Origin: Leclercia sp. S52
Lineage (GTDB): Bacteria > Pseudomonadota > Gammaproteobacteria > Enterobacterales > Enterobacteriaceae
Length of the DNA stretch: 64,000 nucleotides
Reading direction: 5' to 3'
Assembly: GCF_039727615.1 (NCBI RefSeq)
Contig: NZ_CP152474.1
Location: 3,286,001 to 3,350,000, forward strand
Within the stretch, counting starts at the first letter, position 1. Each line of letters opens with the position of its first letter. The notes under the pieces were generated by a model that was given only the letters and a program-made list of their open reading frames with translations, had not been told where the DNA came from and searched no databases. Both the position numbers and the translations under genes were made by a program. Below, in pieces: positions 50,970 through 62,074 of the stretch.

Positions 50970-52170
50970 TTACTCAACGAACAGCGATTCGACGACGTTG
51001 ATCCAGCCGTGCTCGCTGGCAACCTCTTTGCCATTCAACCAGCGGCGCAGCATGTTTAACGCCATCATCGCGCAGACCTCCTGACGGACTGCCAGGCTGT
51101 AGCGCGTTGTGCTCATTTTCACCCGCAGGGCGTGGGTGCCTTCCGGGGTAGCCAGGGCAAAGTTGAGATGATCCTCTTCCGCGCCCGACACCGCCAGTGC
51201 CAGACCGGCAAAATGTTTCACGCGCCGCTCGGCCACCCAGTGGGCTGTTTGCGCCAGGGTCTCCTCCTGGGAAGGCACCACCTCGCTTGCCAGCAGTGGA
51301 GCGCTTACCCGCGAGAGCTGTAACGCCAGCAGGCCACCGGTAAATTGCTCGCTCAGGGTCAGGCTCAGCTGGCGGGCCTGTAGATCGCGGGCGATTTGCG
51401 CCGGGAGTCCTTCGGTGCCTTCGAAGATCAGGTTCTCACCCGCCACGCGCTGCACTTCAGGCCACAGGGCCAGCATTGCGGCCTTCTCGGTCGCCGGGCC
51501 GGTTAATTTCAGTTCGATAATCGGCATCGAGGAGCGGTAGCCCATGGTCACGCCTGGCGGTAAGCTCAGGTGATCGAGGCTCTGGGCCAGGTCGCTCTCC
51601 GAGCGGCCAAAGGTGGTGAGACGTAAACAGATAGGGGGGTTCCGGTAAGGTAAAACGCTGACGCAGACGCGGCAGGATCTCTTTTTCCACCATCACCTTA
51701 AATTCAGACGGAACGCCGGGGGTGAAGAACATCAGGCAGCGATTAAGCTGAACGGCAAAGCCGCAGGCGGTGCCGACCGGGTTATCGACCAGCTCCGCGC
51801 TGGCCGGGATTTCTGCCTGCTTGCGGTTGCTTGGGGCCATCACCTTGCCGCGATCGCTGAAGAAACGCTCCATATGACTGAGCCATTCGGTATGCAGCAC
51901 CAGCTCTTCGCCTTTCGCCGTGGCAGCGGCCAGCGCGCTCAGGTCATCGCTGGTGGGGCCGAGGCCACCGTTCACAATCAGCACATCCGCCTGTTCGCTA
52001 CGTTCACGCAGGACGTTGACCAGCGACTCCAGCGAGTCGCCCACCGTGTTACGCCGCGTTAACGGTAATCCCTGCTCAAAGAAAATATCTGCCAGCCAGG
52101 CCGCATTGGTATCAGTGATTTGTCCATGCAGCACTTCATCGCCAGTGGACAGCATCTCCACGTTTATCAT
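50970..52170 (-). CDS. yfaY: YfaY, CinA-like protein, apparent frameshift
   Basis: This is a CinA-family protein with the MoaB/MogA-like domain (COG1058). It starts MINVEMLSTGDEVLHGQITD and contains NGGLGPTSDDLSALAA and FFTPGVPSEFKVMVE. The second half (TMGYRSSMPIIELKL) matches the K-12 YfaY C-terminus, which lacks a clear nicotinamide-deamidase active site; the exact role is unknown. The frame breaks in six G at 51634-51639. With five it reads LPEPPICLRLTTFGRSE and gives 399 residues (400 in K-12). The start at 52170 has a GGGAGAA site. A longer in-frame start at 52200 is not conserved. Confidence 0.9.
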
Positions 52171-52263
52171 TGTGTTCTCCCGCATTTGTGGTGAAAACAC
52201 TATAGCGCAATCGGCTGTGGGGGGAAGAGAGAAACAGGCGCGGCAGAACGCCGCGCCGGGGGA

Positions 52264-52806
52264 TCAGAAGCCGGCGCTCACGCCCACGTACGGGCCATCG
52301 GCAATGGCGTTGTCACGGTTACCGTCTTTGCCCGCCAGGTTCAGGTAACGGTAGCCCGCCTCAATGGTGATTGGGCGCATGATGGTCCAGCGCGCACCCG
52401 CGTTGGCCTCTTCGTAGCTATCGATACCGCTGGAGAGGGAGTCCGGAGAGTAGTAGTACTCGCCAAACAGACCAAAGCTGTTGCCAATTTTCCACTGCAG
52501 GCCACCGCCTACCGCTGCCGCATAGCCTTCATCGCTGTCTTTCGGGTGGGTGTAGATGCCTTTACCGCCCACGGTAGCAAGGAACGGACCGAGAGGCACG
52601 TTCAGGCCCAGACCGATGCTGGCGACGTCACCCTCATCGTCGTTATTGGTCCAGTTGCCGGTCGCCGCCAGGCCCGACGTTTCCGTGCCAAAACCGACGC
52701 CAACGTTGGTGTAGTCCTCACCGGCCTGGCCGCTGATGGTAATGGCGTTAGCTGCCGCAGAAACAAACATCAGGCCGCCAAGGCCCAGTAATGCCACTTT
52801 TTTCAT
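52264..52806 (-). CDS. yfaZ: YfaZ family outer membrane protein
   Basis: This small predicted outer-membrane beta-barrel has 180 residues. It has a signal peptide (MKKVALLGLGGLMFVSAAAN) cleaved before AITISGQAGE. The mature part alternates hydrophobic and polar residues and ends in phenylalanine (GPYVGVSAGF), typical of barrels. It belongs to the YfaZ precursor family and the function is unknown. The start at 52806 is preferred over an upstream in-frame ATG at 52824 because it gives a clean signal peptide. Confidence 0.88.
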   Translation of the reverse strand: MKKVALLGLGGLMFVSAAANAITISGQAGEDYTNVGVGFGTETSGLAATGNWTNNDDEGDVASIGLGLNVPLGPFLATVGGKGIYTHPKDSDEGYAAAVGGGLQWKIGNSFGLFGEYYYSPDSLSSGIDSYEEANAGARWTIMRPITIEAGYRYLNLAGKDGNRDNAIADGPYVGVSAGF

Positions 52807-53075
52807 TGTCGTGATCCCGCACAATTATTTAGATAAATTCCCAAAACGCGTGATTTTAACGTGAGTCGGCCTGGGATCAACGCTGAGGTGATGTAATAAA
52901 AAAATTAGATTGTAACGAGTTGATACTTACAGGTTTTAACAATGTTAAATCCGGAGAAACAGATTACGCCCGGTTAAATTGCGTCCGATCAATAACGACA
53001 CTGACTAATTTATTTAGATTAACTTTCGCTCAAAACGGAAATTACCGATTAATACTCACACATCAGGGAGAAAAT

Positions 53076-54524
53076 ATGAGCAAGAAAGGTTTAACCACGT
53101 CATCCGGCTGCCCCGTCGTCCATAACAATAATGTTGCTACGGCGGGCCCACGCGGACCGATGCTGCTGCAGGATGTCTGGTTCCTGGAAAAACTGGCGCA
53201 TTTCGACAGGGAAGTGATACCGGAGCGTCGGATGCACGCCAAAGGCTCAGGCGCCTACGGTACCTTTACCGTGACCCAGGACATCACCGCCTTTACCCGT
53301 GCAAAGCTGTTCTCCGCTGTCGGTAAAAAAACCGATCTCTTTGTGCGCTTCTCCACCGTAGCCGGTGAACGCGGTGCCGCCGATGCGGAACGCGATATCC
53401 GTGGCTTCTCCATCAAGTTCTACACCGAGGAAGGCAACTGGGACCTGGTCGGCAACAACACCCCTATCTTCTACCTGCGCGATCCGCTGAAGTTCCCGGA
53501 TCTCAACCACGTGGTAAAACGCGATCCGCGTACCAACCTGCGTAATCCGACGTACAAATGGGATTTCTTCTCTCTGCTGCCGGAAACCCTGCACCAGCTC
53601 ACCATTGACTTCAGCGATCGCGGTCTGCCGCGCTCCTATCGCACCATGCACGGCTTTGGCAGTCATGCATTCAGCTTTATTAACCATAACAATGAACGCT
53701 TCTGGGTGAAATTCCACCTCAAATCCCAGCAGGGTATTGATAACCTGATGGACGATGAAGCCAAACGCCTGGTCGCGGAAGACCGCGAGAGCTCACAGCG
53801 GGATCTGTTTAACTCCATCGAAAAAGGCGATTTCCCGCGCTGGACGTTTTACGTGCAGATCATGCCGGAGAGCGATGCCGCGAAGGTGCCTTACAATCCC
53901 TTCGATCTGACCAAAGTCTGGCCGCACGGCGACTATCCGCTGCAGGAAGTGGGTGTGCTGGAGCTCAACCGCAACCCGGATAATTACTTTGCAGAAGTCG
54001 AGCAGGTGGCGATGTCGCCAGCTAACGTGGTCCCGGGAATTGGCTTCTCGCCGGATCGCATGCTGCAGGGGCGCCTGTTCTCCTACGGTGATGCTCACCG
54101 CTACCGTTTAGGCGTCAACCATCATCAGATCCCGGTGAACGCCCCGCGCTGTCCGTTCCATAACTACCATCGTGACGGCGCAATGCGTGTGGATGGCAAC
54201 AGCGGTAATGGTGCCACCTATGAGCCAAACAGCTTTGGCGTCTTCCAGGAACAGCCGGACTACAGCGAGCCGCCGTTGTCGCTGGAAGGTGCAGCCGATC
54301 ACTGGAATCATCGTGAGGATACCGACTACTTCAGCCAGCCGCGCAAGCTGTTTGAACTGCTGAGCCCGGAAGAACATCAGCGGATGTTTGACCGTATCGC
54401 CGGGGATATGCGGGACGTGCCGGCGTTTATTCAGGCGCGCCAGATTGCCCTGTTCAGTGAAGTCCATCCGCACTACGGGGCGGGTGTCCAGGCGGCGCTG
54501 ATGCGCTTAGCAGAAGAGAAGTAA
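53076..54524 (+). CDS. katA: Monofunctional heme catalase, small-subunit clade 3 type
   Basis: This catalase degrades hydrogen peroxide to water and oxygen. The 482-residue length is typical of clade 3 catalases that bind NADPH. The distal histidine is residue 54 ([12 protein letters not shown]), the asparagine is 127 ([13 protein letters not shown]), and the proximal tyrosine lies in [13 protein letters not shown]. There is no signal peptide, so it is cytoplasmic. The GGGAG ribosome site supports the start at 53076. K-12 lacks this gene (it has katG and katE). Here it occupies the place of the arn-pmrD block. A strong terminator follows. Confidence 0.93.
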   Translation: MSKKGLTTSSGCPVVHNNNVATAGPRGPMLLQDVWFLEKLAHFDREVIPERRMHAKGSGAYGTFTVTQDITAFTRAKLFSAVGKKTDLFVRFSTVAGERGAADAERDIRGFSIKFYTEEGNWDLVGNNTPIFYLRDPLKFPDLNHVVKRDPRTNLRNPTYKWDFFSLLPETLHQLTIDFSDRGLPRSYRTMHGFGSHAFSFINHNNERFWVKFHLKSQQGIDNLMDDEAKRLVAEDRESSQRDLFNSIEKGDFPRWTFYVQIMPESDAAKVPYNPFDLTKVWPHGDYPLQEVGVLELNRNPDNYFAEVEQVAMSPANVVPGIGFSPDRMLQGRLFSYGDAHRYRLGVNHHQIPVNAPRCPFHNYHRDGAMRVDGNSGNGATYEPNSFGVFQEQPDYSEPPLSLEGAADHWNHREDTDYFSQPRKLFELLSPEEHQRMFDRIAGDMRDVPAFIQARQIALFSEVHPHYGAGVQAALMRLAEEK

Positions 54525-54532
54525 AAAAACAG

Positions 54533-54558
54533 AACGGGAGCCCAGGCTCCCGTTTTTT
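54533..54558 (+). terminator. Rho-independent terminator of katA
   Basis: AACGGGAGCC and GGCTCCCGTT pair around CA and are followed by T residues to 54558. It begins 9 bases after the katA stop. Confidence 0.92.
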
Positions 54559-54567
54559 ATTGCATGA

Positions 54568-54990
54568 TTAATGTCTGGCCTGCTCGACAATCTCGGGCGC
54601 CAGCCCGGTCAGTTGGGTGACGGTCTCAGGCGGCAGGCCCTTTTCCAGCATGGCCTTCGCAATGCGAAGCGCCTCCTGTTCGATGCCTTCCGCTCTGCCC
54701 TGACTTAGCCCCTGATTTAATCCCTGAGCCATGCCCTCTTCCCGGAGATATTGCGCAATATTCATTAACGTCTCCTTATGCTGATGATCCTTCGTCCTGT
54801 GTGCTAATGCCTGCAAAAACGCTGCGGGATCGGCGGTATGACCGGCCTGAAGGAGATAGTTGAGCAACGTTTTTAGCTGGGCATTGCCAGTGTATCCCAG
54901 CGCAAGTAGCCTGACCAGTTGCTCATGGAGTTCCAGCATGTCCCGCTGCCGAGGCTCGCAAATCAGCCTCTTAACGACTGATGAACCCAC
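54568..54990 (-). pseudogene. C-terminal remnant of an Rpn/YhgA-like transposase-family nuclease
   Basis: Only the last roughly 135 residues of an Rpn-family recombination-promoting nuclease (PD-(D/E)XK, YhgA-like) remain. The visible part has REEGMAQGLNQGLSQGRAEG, the repeated G-x3-G pattern typical of the family tail, and MLEKGLPPETVTQLTGLAPE. The N-terminal nuclease core, normally about 150 or more residues, is absent. Homology begins near the menE stop at 54963, where the sequence switches to menE coding, so the ATG at 54990 lies inside menE. K-12 has related rpnE (yfaD) elsewhere in this chromosomal region. It is best read as a 5' truncated relic. Confidence 0.75.
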
Positions 54991-56330
54991 TGTTGCAGGG
55001 CACGACGGGAGATCTTAATCCCGCCATTTTTCAGTTCAGCCGGGAGGACCAGCCAGTGCACCGGCTGCTGAAAACGCGCCAGCTTATCGCTGAGCCAGTG
55101 CGGCAGCTGGGCGATATCCGCTCCGGCTTCGCACTCGACGACCGCCACCGGCCGCTGACCAAACTCGACGTCATCGAGGGGAACCACGTACACCTGGCTT
55201 ACCTGAGGATGGGTGCCAATCACCCGCTCCAGCTCTTCCGGCTGGATCCCCTCCCCGCCGCTGAAAAAGAGGTTATCCATACGGCCGAGGATCGTCAGGC
55301 GTCCGTCCACAATCTCACCGCGATCGCGGGTGGCGAACCAGCCCTGCGCGTTGGCGACGGACACAAGCTGGCCATCACACCAGTAGCCGCTGGCCATGCT
55401 GGCAGCCTTTAACCACACTTCCCCCTCCACCAGCTTCACTTCCCGACCCGGCAGCGGATAGCCGACATCCGCCAGGCCATCCGCCTCTTTAGCGCAGACC
55501 GTGGAGGCGAACTCCGTCAGGCCGTAGCCGCACCAGCTACGAATGCCCCGGCTGGCAGCCCTCAGGGTTAATTCCCCGGGGATCGCCGCGCCGCCCAGCA
55601 GCACCGCTTTTAGCGCCACCTCTTCCTCGCCGTTGAGCAGCCGCCAGAGCTGCGTTGGCACCAGCGAAGCGTGGGTACAGCCCTGCAGCATCTGCTCCAG
55701 AGGCTGTTTTTCACAGACGGTCAGGCGGGCACCCGCCAGCAACCAGCGCCACAGGATCCCCTGTCCGGAGACATGGAACAGCGGCAGAGAGAGCAGCCAG
55801 TCGTCTTCACCGGCATAGGGCAGAAGCGCCAGTACGCCTTCGGCGCTGGCCAGATGGGCGGCACAGGTGTGCACCGCCGCTTTCGGCAGGCCTGTCGAGC
55901 CCGAGGTTAAAGTCATGGTCGCCAGCCGCTCAGGCTGCCAGACCGCACCCGCACTCCCCTTCTGCCAATCCAGCGTAAGAGCAGACAGGCCGGAATAGCC
56001 GCCCTCACCGTTGAGTACCAGCGCAAAGCGCAGCGTCAGGGGCGGGAGCAGGATCTCCAGCACGGAACGCGGCAGTTGCGGGTTCACCGGCAGGATCCGC
56101 GCCCCGCATTGCAACAGCGCCAGCCATGCCAGCAGCGTGTCGGGGTGATTATGCGCCTGCAGCATCACCCCATCGCCTTCCCTTACCCCCTGCTGCACAA
56201 AGCCGCTCGCCAGCGCATCGGTACGCTGACAGAGCTCGCGCCAGGTCAGACATTCGCCGTTAAGCCGCAGCGCCGTTTGTTGAGCCTTACGCGCACACCA
56301 GTGTCGCCACGGCCAGTCGGAAAAGGTCAT
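54963..56330 (-). CDS. menE: o-Succinylbenzoate-CoA ligase
   Basis: MenE activates o-succinylbenzoate to its CoA ester in menaquinone synthesis. It is an AMP-forming acyl-CoA synthetase of 455 residues (451 in K-12). The P-loop motif is [17 protein letters not shown]. Further motifs are [32 protein letters not shown] and a C-terminal lysine in [13 protein letters not shown]. It overlaps menC by four bases at its start (56327-56330). It is the last gene of menFDHBCE, and its 3' end overlaps the nuclease relic. Confidence 0.95.
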   Translation of the reverse strand: MTFSDWPWRHWCARKAQQTALRLNGECLTWRELCQRTDALASGFVQQGVREGDGVMLQAHNHPDTLLAWLALLQCGARILPVNPQLPRSVLEILLPPLTLRFALVLNGEGGYSGLSALTLDWQKGSAGAVWQPERLATMTLTSGSTGLPKAAVHTCAAHLASAEGVLALLPYAGEDDWLLSLPLFHVSGQGILWRWLLAGARLTVCEKQPLEQMLQGCTHASLVPTQLWRLLNGEEEVALKAVLLGGAAIPGELTLRAASRGIRSWCGYGLTEFASTVCAKEADGLADVGYPLPGREVKLVEGEVWLKAASMASGYWCDGQLVSVANAQGWFATRDRGEIVDGRLTILGRMDNLFFSGGEGIQPEELERVIGTHPQVSQVYVVPLDDVEFGQRPVAVVECEAGADIAQLPHWLSDKLARFQQPVHWLVLPAELKNGGIKISRRALQQWVHQSLRG

Positions 56331-57293
56331 AGCAGCGGCTCCAGCGCCTCGCGATCCAGACAGGGCAAGGCGTTGCCCGGCCAGGGCCGCAGCAGTTGCG
56401 CCTGCATCAGGTTCAGAGTATCCAGACCGGGAACGGTGTCCGGCGTGAACTGCGCGGCAATCCGCGCCAGCTGGGTCAGGCCAAGGCTCGACTCAATCGA
56501 CGAGCTGATCACCGCCGTCAGCCCGAGGGCGTGGGCCGCTTCCACCTGCTCGCGCACCTTCGCGATGCTGCCGGTGAGCGTAGGTTTGATCACCACCGCC
56601 CTGACGCCCGGCTCGGCAGTCCATTCGAAATCATCCTCGCGCAGGCTTTCATCCCAGGCGATGGCGATCCCCGTCTCCCGGGCAAACGCCAGCGAGTCCG
56701 CGCGCGTTTTACAGGGTTCTTCCAGGAAGGCAATACGATCCCGGTACGCCGGGTTAACGTACTTCGCAAACTGCTGCGCTTTCAGCGGGGTCCAGGCTCG
56801 GTTGGCATCAAGGCGCAGACGCAGATCCGGAATAGCCTCCAGCAGCAGGTTCGCTACCATGCCGTCGCGCACCGCTTCATACAGACCCACCTTGATCTTC
56901 GCCACCTTCTCGCCCGGCATGGCGGCCAGTACGGCAAAAAGTTCGTCAGGATCGCCGGTACAGAGCGGCGCCGCGCGATAGTCAGCCTCTTCCGGCAGGG
57001 AGCCGTCCAGCTCCGCCAGCGCGCAGCTGATGCCAAAATCCACCGACGGCAGACCGGGCAACAGAGGCGCTTCGCCGTCGCGCCAGGCGTTACTCCACGC
57101 CCGCAGCGAAGCGTCGGCCTCCTCCAGCGATTCGAGGCTGAAGCCCGGCAGGGGGGGAAATTTCTCCCCACCCGTGCCGATCGCCCTGCTGCAGATGAAC
57201 GAACAGACCGTCGCGAGTTTTTAACCGCCGTTCGCGCAGTACCACACCCGCGTCCATCGGTACCTGCCAGCGGTAGATCTGTACGCTGCGCAT
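56327..57293 (-). CDS. menC: o-Succinylbenzoate synthase, apparent frameshift
   Basis: MenC dehydrates SHCHC to o-succinylbenzoate. It is an enolase-superfamily enzyme. Catalytic-site stretches are [10 protein letters not shown] (lysine), [15 protein letters not shown] and IAWDESL (metal ligands), and VVIKPTLTG (second lysine). The frame breaks in seven G at 57151-57157. With six it reads [20 protein letters not shown] and gives 321 residues (320 in K-12). The start overlaps the menB stop (TAATG). All catalytic residues lie after the break, so a real frameshift would abolish menaquinone; read error is more likely. Confidence 0.92.
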
Positions 57294-58150
57294 TACGGAT
57301 TCCGTTTGTATTTACTGAAGTCCGGCTGGCGCTTCTCGTTGAAGGCGTTACGTCCTTCCTGACCCTCTTCGGTCATGTAGAACAGCATGGTGGCGTTGCC
57401 CGCCAACTCCTGCAGCCCAGCCTGACCATCGCAGTCGGCATTCAGCGCCGCCTTCAGGCAGCGCAGCGCCATCGGGCTGTTTTGCAGCATTTCACGACAC
57501 CAGCGCACTGTCTCTTTTTCCAGATCGGCAATGGGTACCACGGTGTTGACCAGGCCCATATCCAGCGCTTCCTGGGCGTTGTACTGACGGCACAGGAACC
57601 AGATCTCACGCGCTTTTTTCTGGCCGACGATGCGGGCCATGTAGGACGCCCCCCAACCGCCGTCGAAGGAGCCGACTTTCGGGCCGGTCTGGCCGAAAAT
57701 GGCATTCTCTGCGGCAATCGTCAGGTCGCACATCATGTGCAGCACGTGGCCCCCGCCGATGGAGTAGCCAGCAACCATCGCTACCACCGGTTTTGGACAG
57801 GTGCGGATCTGGCGCTGGAAGTCGAGCACGTTCAGGTGGTGCACGCCAGAGTCATCCTGGTATCCACCGTAGTCGCCGCGCACTTTCTGATCGCCACCGG
57901 CGCAGAAGGCTTTTTCGCCTTCCCCGGTCAGGACAATCACGCCGATGTTGTCGTCATAACGGGCATCCGCCAGGGCATTGATCATCTCCTTGACGGTGAC
58001 CGGACGAAACGCGTTACGCACTTCGGGACGGTTGATGGTGATTTTAGCGATGCCGTCCGCCGATTTGTGGTAACGGATGTCGGTGTAACCTTCGGAGCAG
58101 TCCTGCCATTCCACCGGTGCGTAGAGCATGTTTTCATCAGGGTAGATCAT
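57293..58150 (-). CDS. menB: 1,4-Dihydroxy-2-naphthoyl-CoA synthase
   Basis: MenB closes the naphthoquinone ring by an intramolecular Claisen condensation of o-succinylbenzoyl-CoA. It is a crotonase-fold enzyme of 285 residues, as in K-12. Typical stretches are [40 protein letters not shown] and [20 protein letters not shown]. It overlaps menH at its start (TGATG at 58147-58150 on the reverse strand) and menC at its stop. Confidence 0.97.
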   Translation of the reverse strand: MIYPDENMLYAPVEWQDCSEGYTDIRYHKSADGIAKITINRPEVRNAFRPVTVKEMINALADARYDDNIGVIVLTGEGEKAFCAGGDQKVRGDYGGYQDDSGVHHLNVLDFQRQIRTCPKPVVAMVAGYSIGGGHVLHMMCDLTIAAENAIFGQTGPKVGSFDGGWGASYMARIVGQKKAREIWFLCRQYNAQEALDMGLVNTVVPIADLEKETVRWCREMLQNSPMALRCLKAALNADCDGQAGLQELAGNATMLFYMTEEGQEGRNAFNEKRQPDFSKYKRNP

Positions 58151-58923
58151 AGAGTGTCCTTTATGGGTAGACGGAGTATCTGAGCCAGACGCTCAGCCAC
58201 CGCATCGGGGTTTTCCCGATGGGCGTTATGTCCGGCAAAGGGAATTTCATGGCCGATCGCGGGAAGTTCCCGGGCTATCGCCCTGAACTTCTCATCCCGC
58301 TCGCCATACAGGTAGAAAAAAGGGACCACGCACTCAGCGAGCGCGGCCCGTAAATCGGGTTGTTCGGCCAGGGACGTTGCCTGCAACATCGCGGCCAGGG
58401 ATGTGCCGTTGTTGCGGCTGCGCAGAGCTACCAGCTCCTGACGCTGTGCGGCGGTTAACGAGGCAAATACCGGCTGTTGATACCAGTCTGCAAATACCGC
58501 TTCTAAGGGTTCATGGCGAAAACGTGCGGCCCAGTGCGCATCGGAGGCGCGGCGGCTTGCGCGTTCCTGATCGTCACGCAACCCTGGATGCGCCCCCTCG
58601 ACGATCAGCCCCTGCAGCCCATCCGGACGCTGGCAGGCGTGATACATCGCAATGCGGCCGCCGAGGGAGTACCCCACCAGCCAGTAATTGAGTATGTTGT
58701 AACTAATTAGGGTGCGATTCAGCAGACGACTCACATCGCTGAAATCATTCACCGCAATGGACGCTGATGCGCCGTGTCCAGGCAGATCGAGATACAGCCG
58801 AGGATAATCGTCCAGACACGCCTCGGGCAGCTGCCATTCACGGCGATCGCCGGAAAAGCCGTGCAGGAAAACCAGCCAGGGTTTTCCTGCCGCGCCGGCG
58901 TAGTGCGTCCCCTGCAGGATCAT
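58147..58923 (-). CDS. menH: SHCHC synthase
   Basis: MenH eliminates pyruvate from SEPHCHC to give SHCHC in menaquinone synthesis. It is an alpha/beta hydrolase of 258 residues (252 in K-12). The oxyanion region is [14 protein letters not shown]. The nucleophile elbow is [14 protein letters not shown]. The aspartate lies near [11 protein letters not shown] and the histidine in [11 protein letters not shown]. It overlaps menD by four bases and menB by four. Confidence 0.94.
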   Translation of the reverse strand: MILQGTHYAGAAGKPWLVFLHGFSGDRREWQLPEACLDDYPRLYLDLPGHGASASIAVNDFSDVSRLLNRTLISYNILNYWLVGYSLGGRIAMYHACQRPDGLQGLIVEGAHPGLRDDQERASRRASDAHWAARFRHEPLEAVFADWYQQPVFASLTAAQRQELVALRSRNNGTSLAAMLQATSLAEQPDLRAALAECVVPFFYLYGERDEKFRAIARELPAIGHEIPFAGHNAHRENPDAVAERLAQILRLPIKDTL

Positions 58924-60591
58924 AGATGGCTTACCTGCGCCAGCAGGTTCTGCAACATCTGCGCGCCGTCGCTGTCGTTAACTACCACTTCGATCAGCGT
59001 TGCGCGGGGTTTACTCCACGCCGTATTCAGGGCGCTCTCCAGTTCGGCCCAGTTGGTCGGGCGCTGATAGCGGAGGCTGAACATCGCCGCGGCATGTTCA
59101 AACTGTACGTTTTGCGGCATCAGATAGAAGCGCTCGCGCTCGCTTTGCGGCGTCGGCAGGAGGGAGAAAATCTGCCCGCCGTTATTGTTAATCACCAGCA
59201 GCACAAAGGGGGCAGAGGCCTGGCGTAACAGCGCCAGCGCGTTGAGATCGTACAGCGCCGAGAGATCGCCCACGATCGCCAGCGTCGAGCGGGCGCTGGC
59301 GCGCTGGACCCCGGCTGCGGTGGAGATCAGCCCGTCAATGCCGCTGGCGCCGCGGTTGCTGAACACCGGATAGCCTGCCGGCAGGCGGGAAAAGGCATCA
59401 ATCAGACGCACCACCAGACTGTTGCCGACAAACAGCTGCCCCTGCTCGGGCAGATAGTGACGAATGCGGTGCGCCAGCTGGGCCTCGCCAAATTCTTCGC
59501 TGTGTTGCGCCGTCAGCTGCCAGGCCTGGCGGGAGAGTTCCGGGATCGCCGCGGCCCAGGGGGCGCGTTTTTCCGCCGGATGCAGTTCCAGCCAGTCGGC
59601 CACGCTCGAGACCAGCCGACGACCGCGATGGTGCGCCGGATCCAGCCGTCCTTCCCGCGGATCCACCAGCCAGTACTCCTCCGGCGTGCAGGTAGCCTGC
59701 CACTGCAGCAGCCGTTTCCCCGTCAGACTGCCGCCCAGCTGGACCACAATCTGCGCCTGCTCCAGCTCGGTGACGGCTTTGGCATTGCCCAGCCACAGAT
59801 CGGCACACGGCAGCGGCTGCCCGGTCTGGGAGAGCACGTCGCCAATCAACGGCCAGCCTAAGGTTTGCGCCCACTCTGCCACCTTTTTGCCTTCCGCAGC
59901 GCTCATTCTGCCCGCAAGCACCACGCCGCGTTTTTGCCGCCAGAAGAACCAGTCGCGCTGTTTGGGGCTGGCAAGCTCTGCCGGGGCGCTCAGCCAGGGT
60001 TTATCGCTCTGCCACCAGTCACCCAGCGCCTGCTGCCAGGCAAGATCGGTCTCGTCCATTTCGCCATACAGCGGCTCGGCAAACGGACAATTAATATGCA
60101 GCGCGCCCGCGCGCAACGCGCCCAGGGCGTTATCCACCGTTGAGACCAGCCAACGTGCGGGAATATCCCGGGTCGGACGCGGCAGCGACAGCGTTTCGGT
60201 AGGGTGAGAGGCAAAGAGTCCCGGCTGGCGAATGGCCTGGTTTGCGCCACAGTCGATCAGCTCCGGGGGGGCGATCCGCCGTCAGCAGGACCAGTTTTTC
60301 GCCGGTCAGCCCGGCTTCAATCAACGCCGGATAGAGGTTCGCCACCGCGGTACCGGAGGTGACAATTACCGCCACCGGGGCGTTACTGGCTTTCGCCAGC
60401 CCCAGCGCCAGATGCCCGAGCCCGCGCTCATCAAAATGGGTGTGATGAATAAAGGCGCGGTTTTCCGCAGCGGCCAGCGTCAGCGGCGTCGAACGCGAGC
60501 CGGGTGCGATGCAAACGTGCCTGACGCCATGGCGGGTCAGGGCTTCAAGGATCACCGCCGCCCAGCGCCGGTTAAAAGAACTCACTGACAT
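58920..60591 (-). CDS. menD: SEPHCHC synthase, apparent frameshift
   Basis: MenD is a thiamine-diphosphate enzyme that joins 2-oxoglutarate to isochorismate, the committed step to menaquinone. N-terminal features are [18 protein letters not shown] and [17 protein letters not shown]. The ThDP-binding region has [18 protein letters not shown] and [14 protein letters not shown]. The frame breaks in seven G at 60265-60271. With six it reads [18 protein letters not shown] and gives 556 residues, the K-12 length. The start [11 protein letters not shown] at 60591 is preferred to an in-frame ATG six codons upstream. An 88-base AT-rich gap separates it from menF. Confidence 0.92.
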
Positions 60592-60679
60592 GGAATTGTC
60601 CGGTATCAATATTGCGACTTAGTATAAATAATAGGAAAAGATGTAATTTTGATATGAATCGGGTATGTACGACTCAGTA

Positions 60680-61975
60680 TTAATCCTTTAGGAGGAGAGA
60701 GCGCAGCCCGGCGGCTTTATTTTCGATCTCCTGCCACTCCTGTTCCGGGTCGGAACCGCTGACTATCCCCGCCCCGGCGTACAGGCGCACGCAGGATCCC
60801 TGCACTCTGGCCGAGCGCAACGCTACACAGAACTCGCTTTGCGCTAACGACAGATAGCCCGCAGAACCGGCATACCCCTCGCGGTCGAAGGGTTCATTGC
60901 GGGCGATAAACTCCCATGCCGCCTGGCGCGGCAGACCGGCGACCGCCGCGGTGGGCTGGAGCAGCATCTGGCACTGTTCATCGTTCGGCTGTTGTAGCGC
61001 GGTCCAGATGCAGCGGCGTAAATGCTGGACCTTACGCAGGCGCACGATTTGCGGCGGCAGGACGTCAAGCACCCCACCCTCGCGCTGCAGGCGCTGACAG
61101 ATATCCTCGACCACCAGCATATTTTCGCGCTGGTTTTTATCATCATTCATCAGCCAGTCGCCCAGGTGAGCGGCCTGCACCTCATCCGGATGGCTGGCGA
61201 CCGTACCGGCCAGCGCCTCGGTGCGCAGCAGGGTTCCGCGCCGCCGCCACAGCCGCTCCGGCGACGAACCGAGAAACGCATGAGTCGCATCGGGACGCAT
61301 CAAAAAGTGGTAGCACTGGAAATTCACCCGACGGCTGGCCGCCATCAGGGCGGCAGGGTTAACCGGCAGGCTGAACTGCAGATCCGTTGCCCGGGCCAGC
61401 ACTACTTTATCGAACGCCCCCTGAGCAATGGCGTCGGTTGCACGGCGGACTAACGCCAGCCAGCCGGATTTCTCCGGCCGGTGGGTCTCGCTCACCACCG
61501 GCTGGACAACAGCCTCGACAGGCTGGCTCTCTTCAAGGGAGCGGATAAATTCGCGCGCGTGCTGCGCATCGTTTTTCAGCGAGGTAGCGCTGCAAAGTAC
61601 CAGCCGCAGCGTCGCGGTTCCGCCGTTGCGTTGCCACAGCAGACGCGGCAGGAACAGGTCGCCCTGCTGCGGATCAAACGCATTCACGCCAACGACCTTA
61701 AGGTCAGGACATTGCGGATAACGCTGTAAAAAATGACGGGCGGTTGAGAGAGAGGCGAAGTGTTGGGTTGCCCCCAGCGCGGCGTACTCTTCATCGCCGT
61801 TCCGCTGTTGCCAGTAGAACTGGGGAAAACATTGCTGGGCATTCAGCCAGGCGAGTGGGTCAAACGCATCGTTGAGCGCAAAAGAGACATCGAGGTGATG
61901 CAGGCCAGGTGCATCAGGAAAATCGGCGGCTAACTGGTGGCAAAGGCCTGCCAGCGCGGTGGAAATCGAGTGCAC
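60680..61975 (-). CDS. menF: Menaquinone-specific isochorismate synthase
   Basis: MenF converts chorismate to isochorismate for menaquinone. It has 431 residues, as in K-12. The chorismate-binding domain shows DKVVLARATDL (catalytic lysine), FLGSSPERLWRRRG, RTEALAGTVASHP and ENMLVVEDICQRLQ. The C-terminus has QPTAAVAGLPR and RLYAGAGIVSGSDPEQEW. The start codon is GTG at 61975. It is the first gene of the men operon. AT-rich sequence before menD (60592-60679) includes TATTAT and TATACT -10-like elements, so a second promoter for menDHBCE is possible. Confidence 0.95.
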   Translation of the reverse strand: MHSISTALAGLCHQLAADFPDAPGLHHLDVSFALNDAFDPLAWLNAQQCFPQFYWQQRNGDEEYAALGATQHFASLSTARHFLQRYPQCPDLKVVGVNAFDPQQGDLFLPRLLWQRNGGTATLRLVLCSATSLKNDAQHAREFIRSLEESQPVEAVVQPVVSETHRPEKSGWLALVRRATDAIAQGAFDKVVLARATDLQFSLPVNPAALMAASRRVNFQCYHFLMRPDATHAFLGSSPERLWRRRGTLLRTEALAGTVASHPDEVQAAHLGDWLMNDDKNQRENMLVVEDICQRLQREGGVLDVLPPQIVRLRKVQHLRRCIWTALQQPNDEQCQMLLQPTAAVAGLPRQAAWEFIARNEPFDREGYAGSAGYLSLAQSEFCVALRSARVQGSCVRLYAGAGIVSGSDPEQEWQEIENKAAGLRSLLLKD

Positions 61976-62074
61976 GCGAACTTCTCCCAGCTCAAAAACC
62001 TCACATTATACGGGGTAGTTGCCTGAAAAAGCAGTACCCCCCTATTTAGCAGGGAGAAGCGTGCGTGTGTAGCG

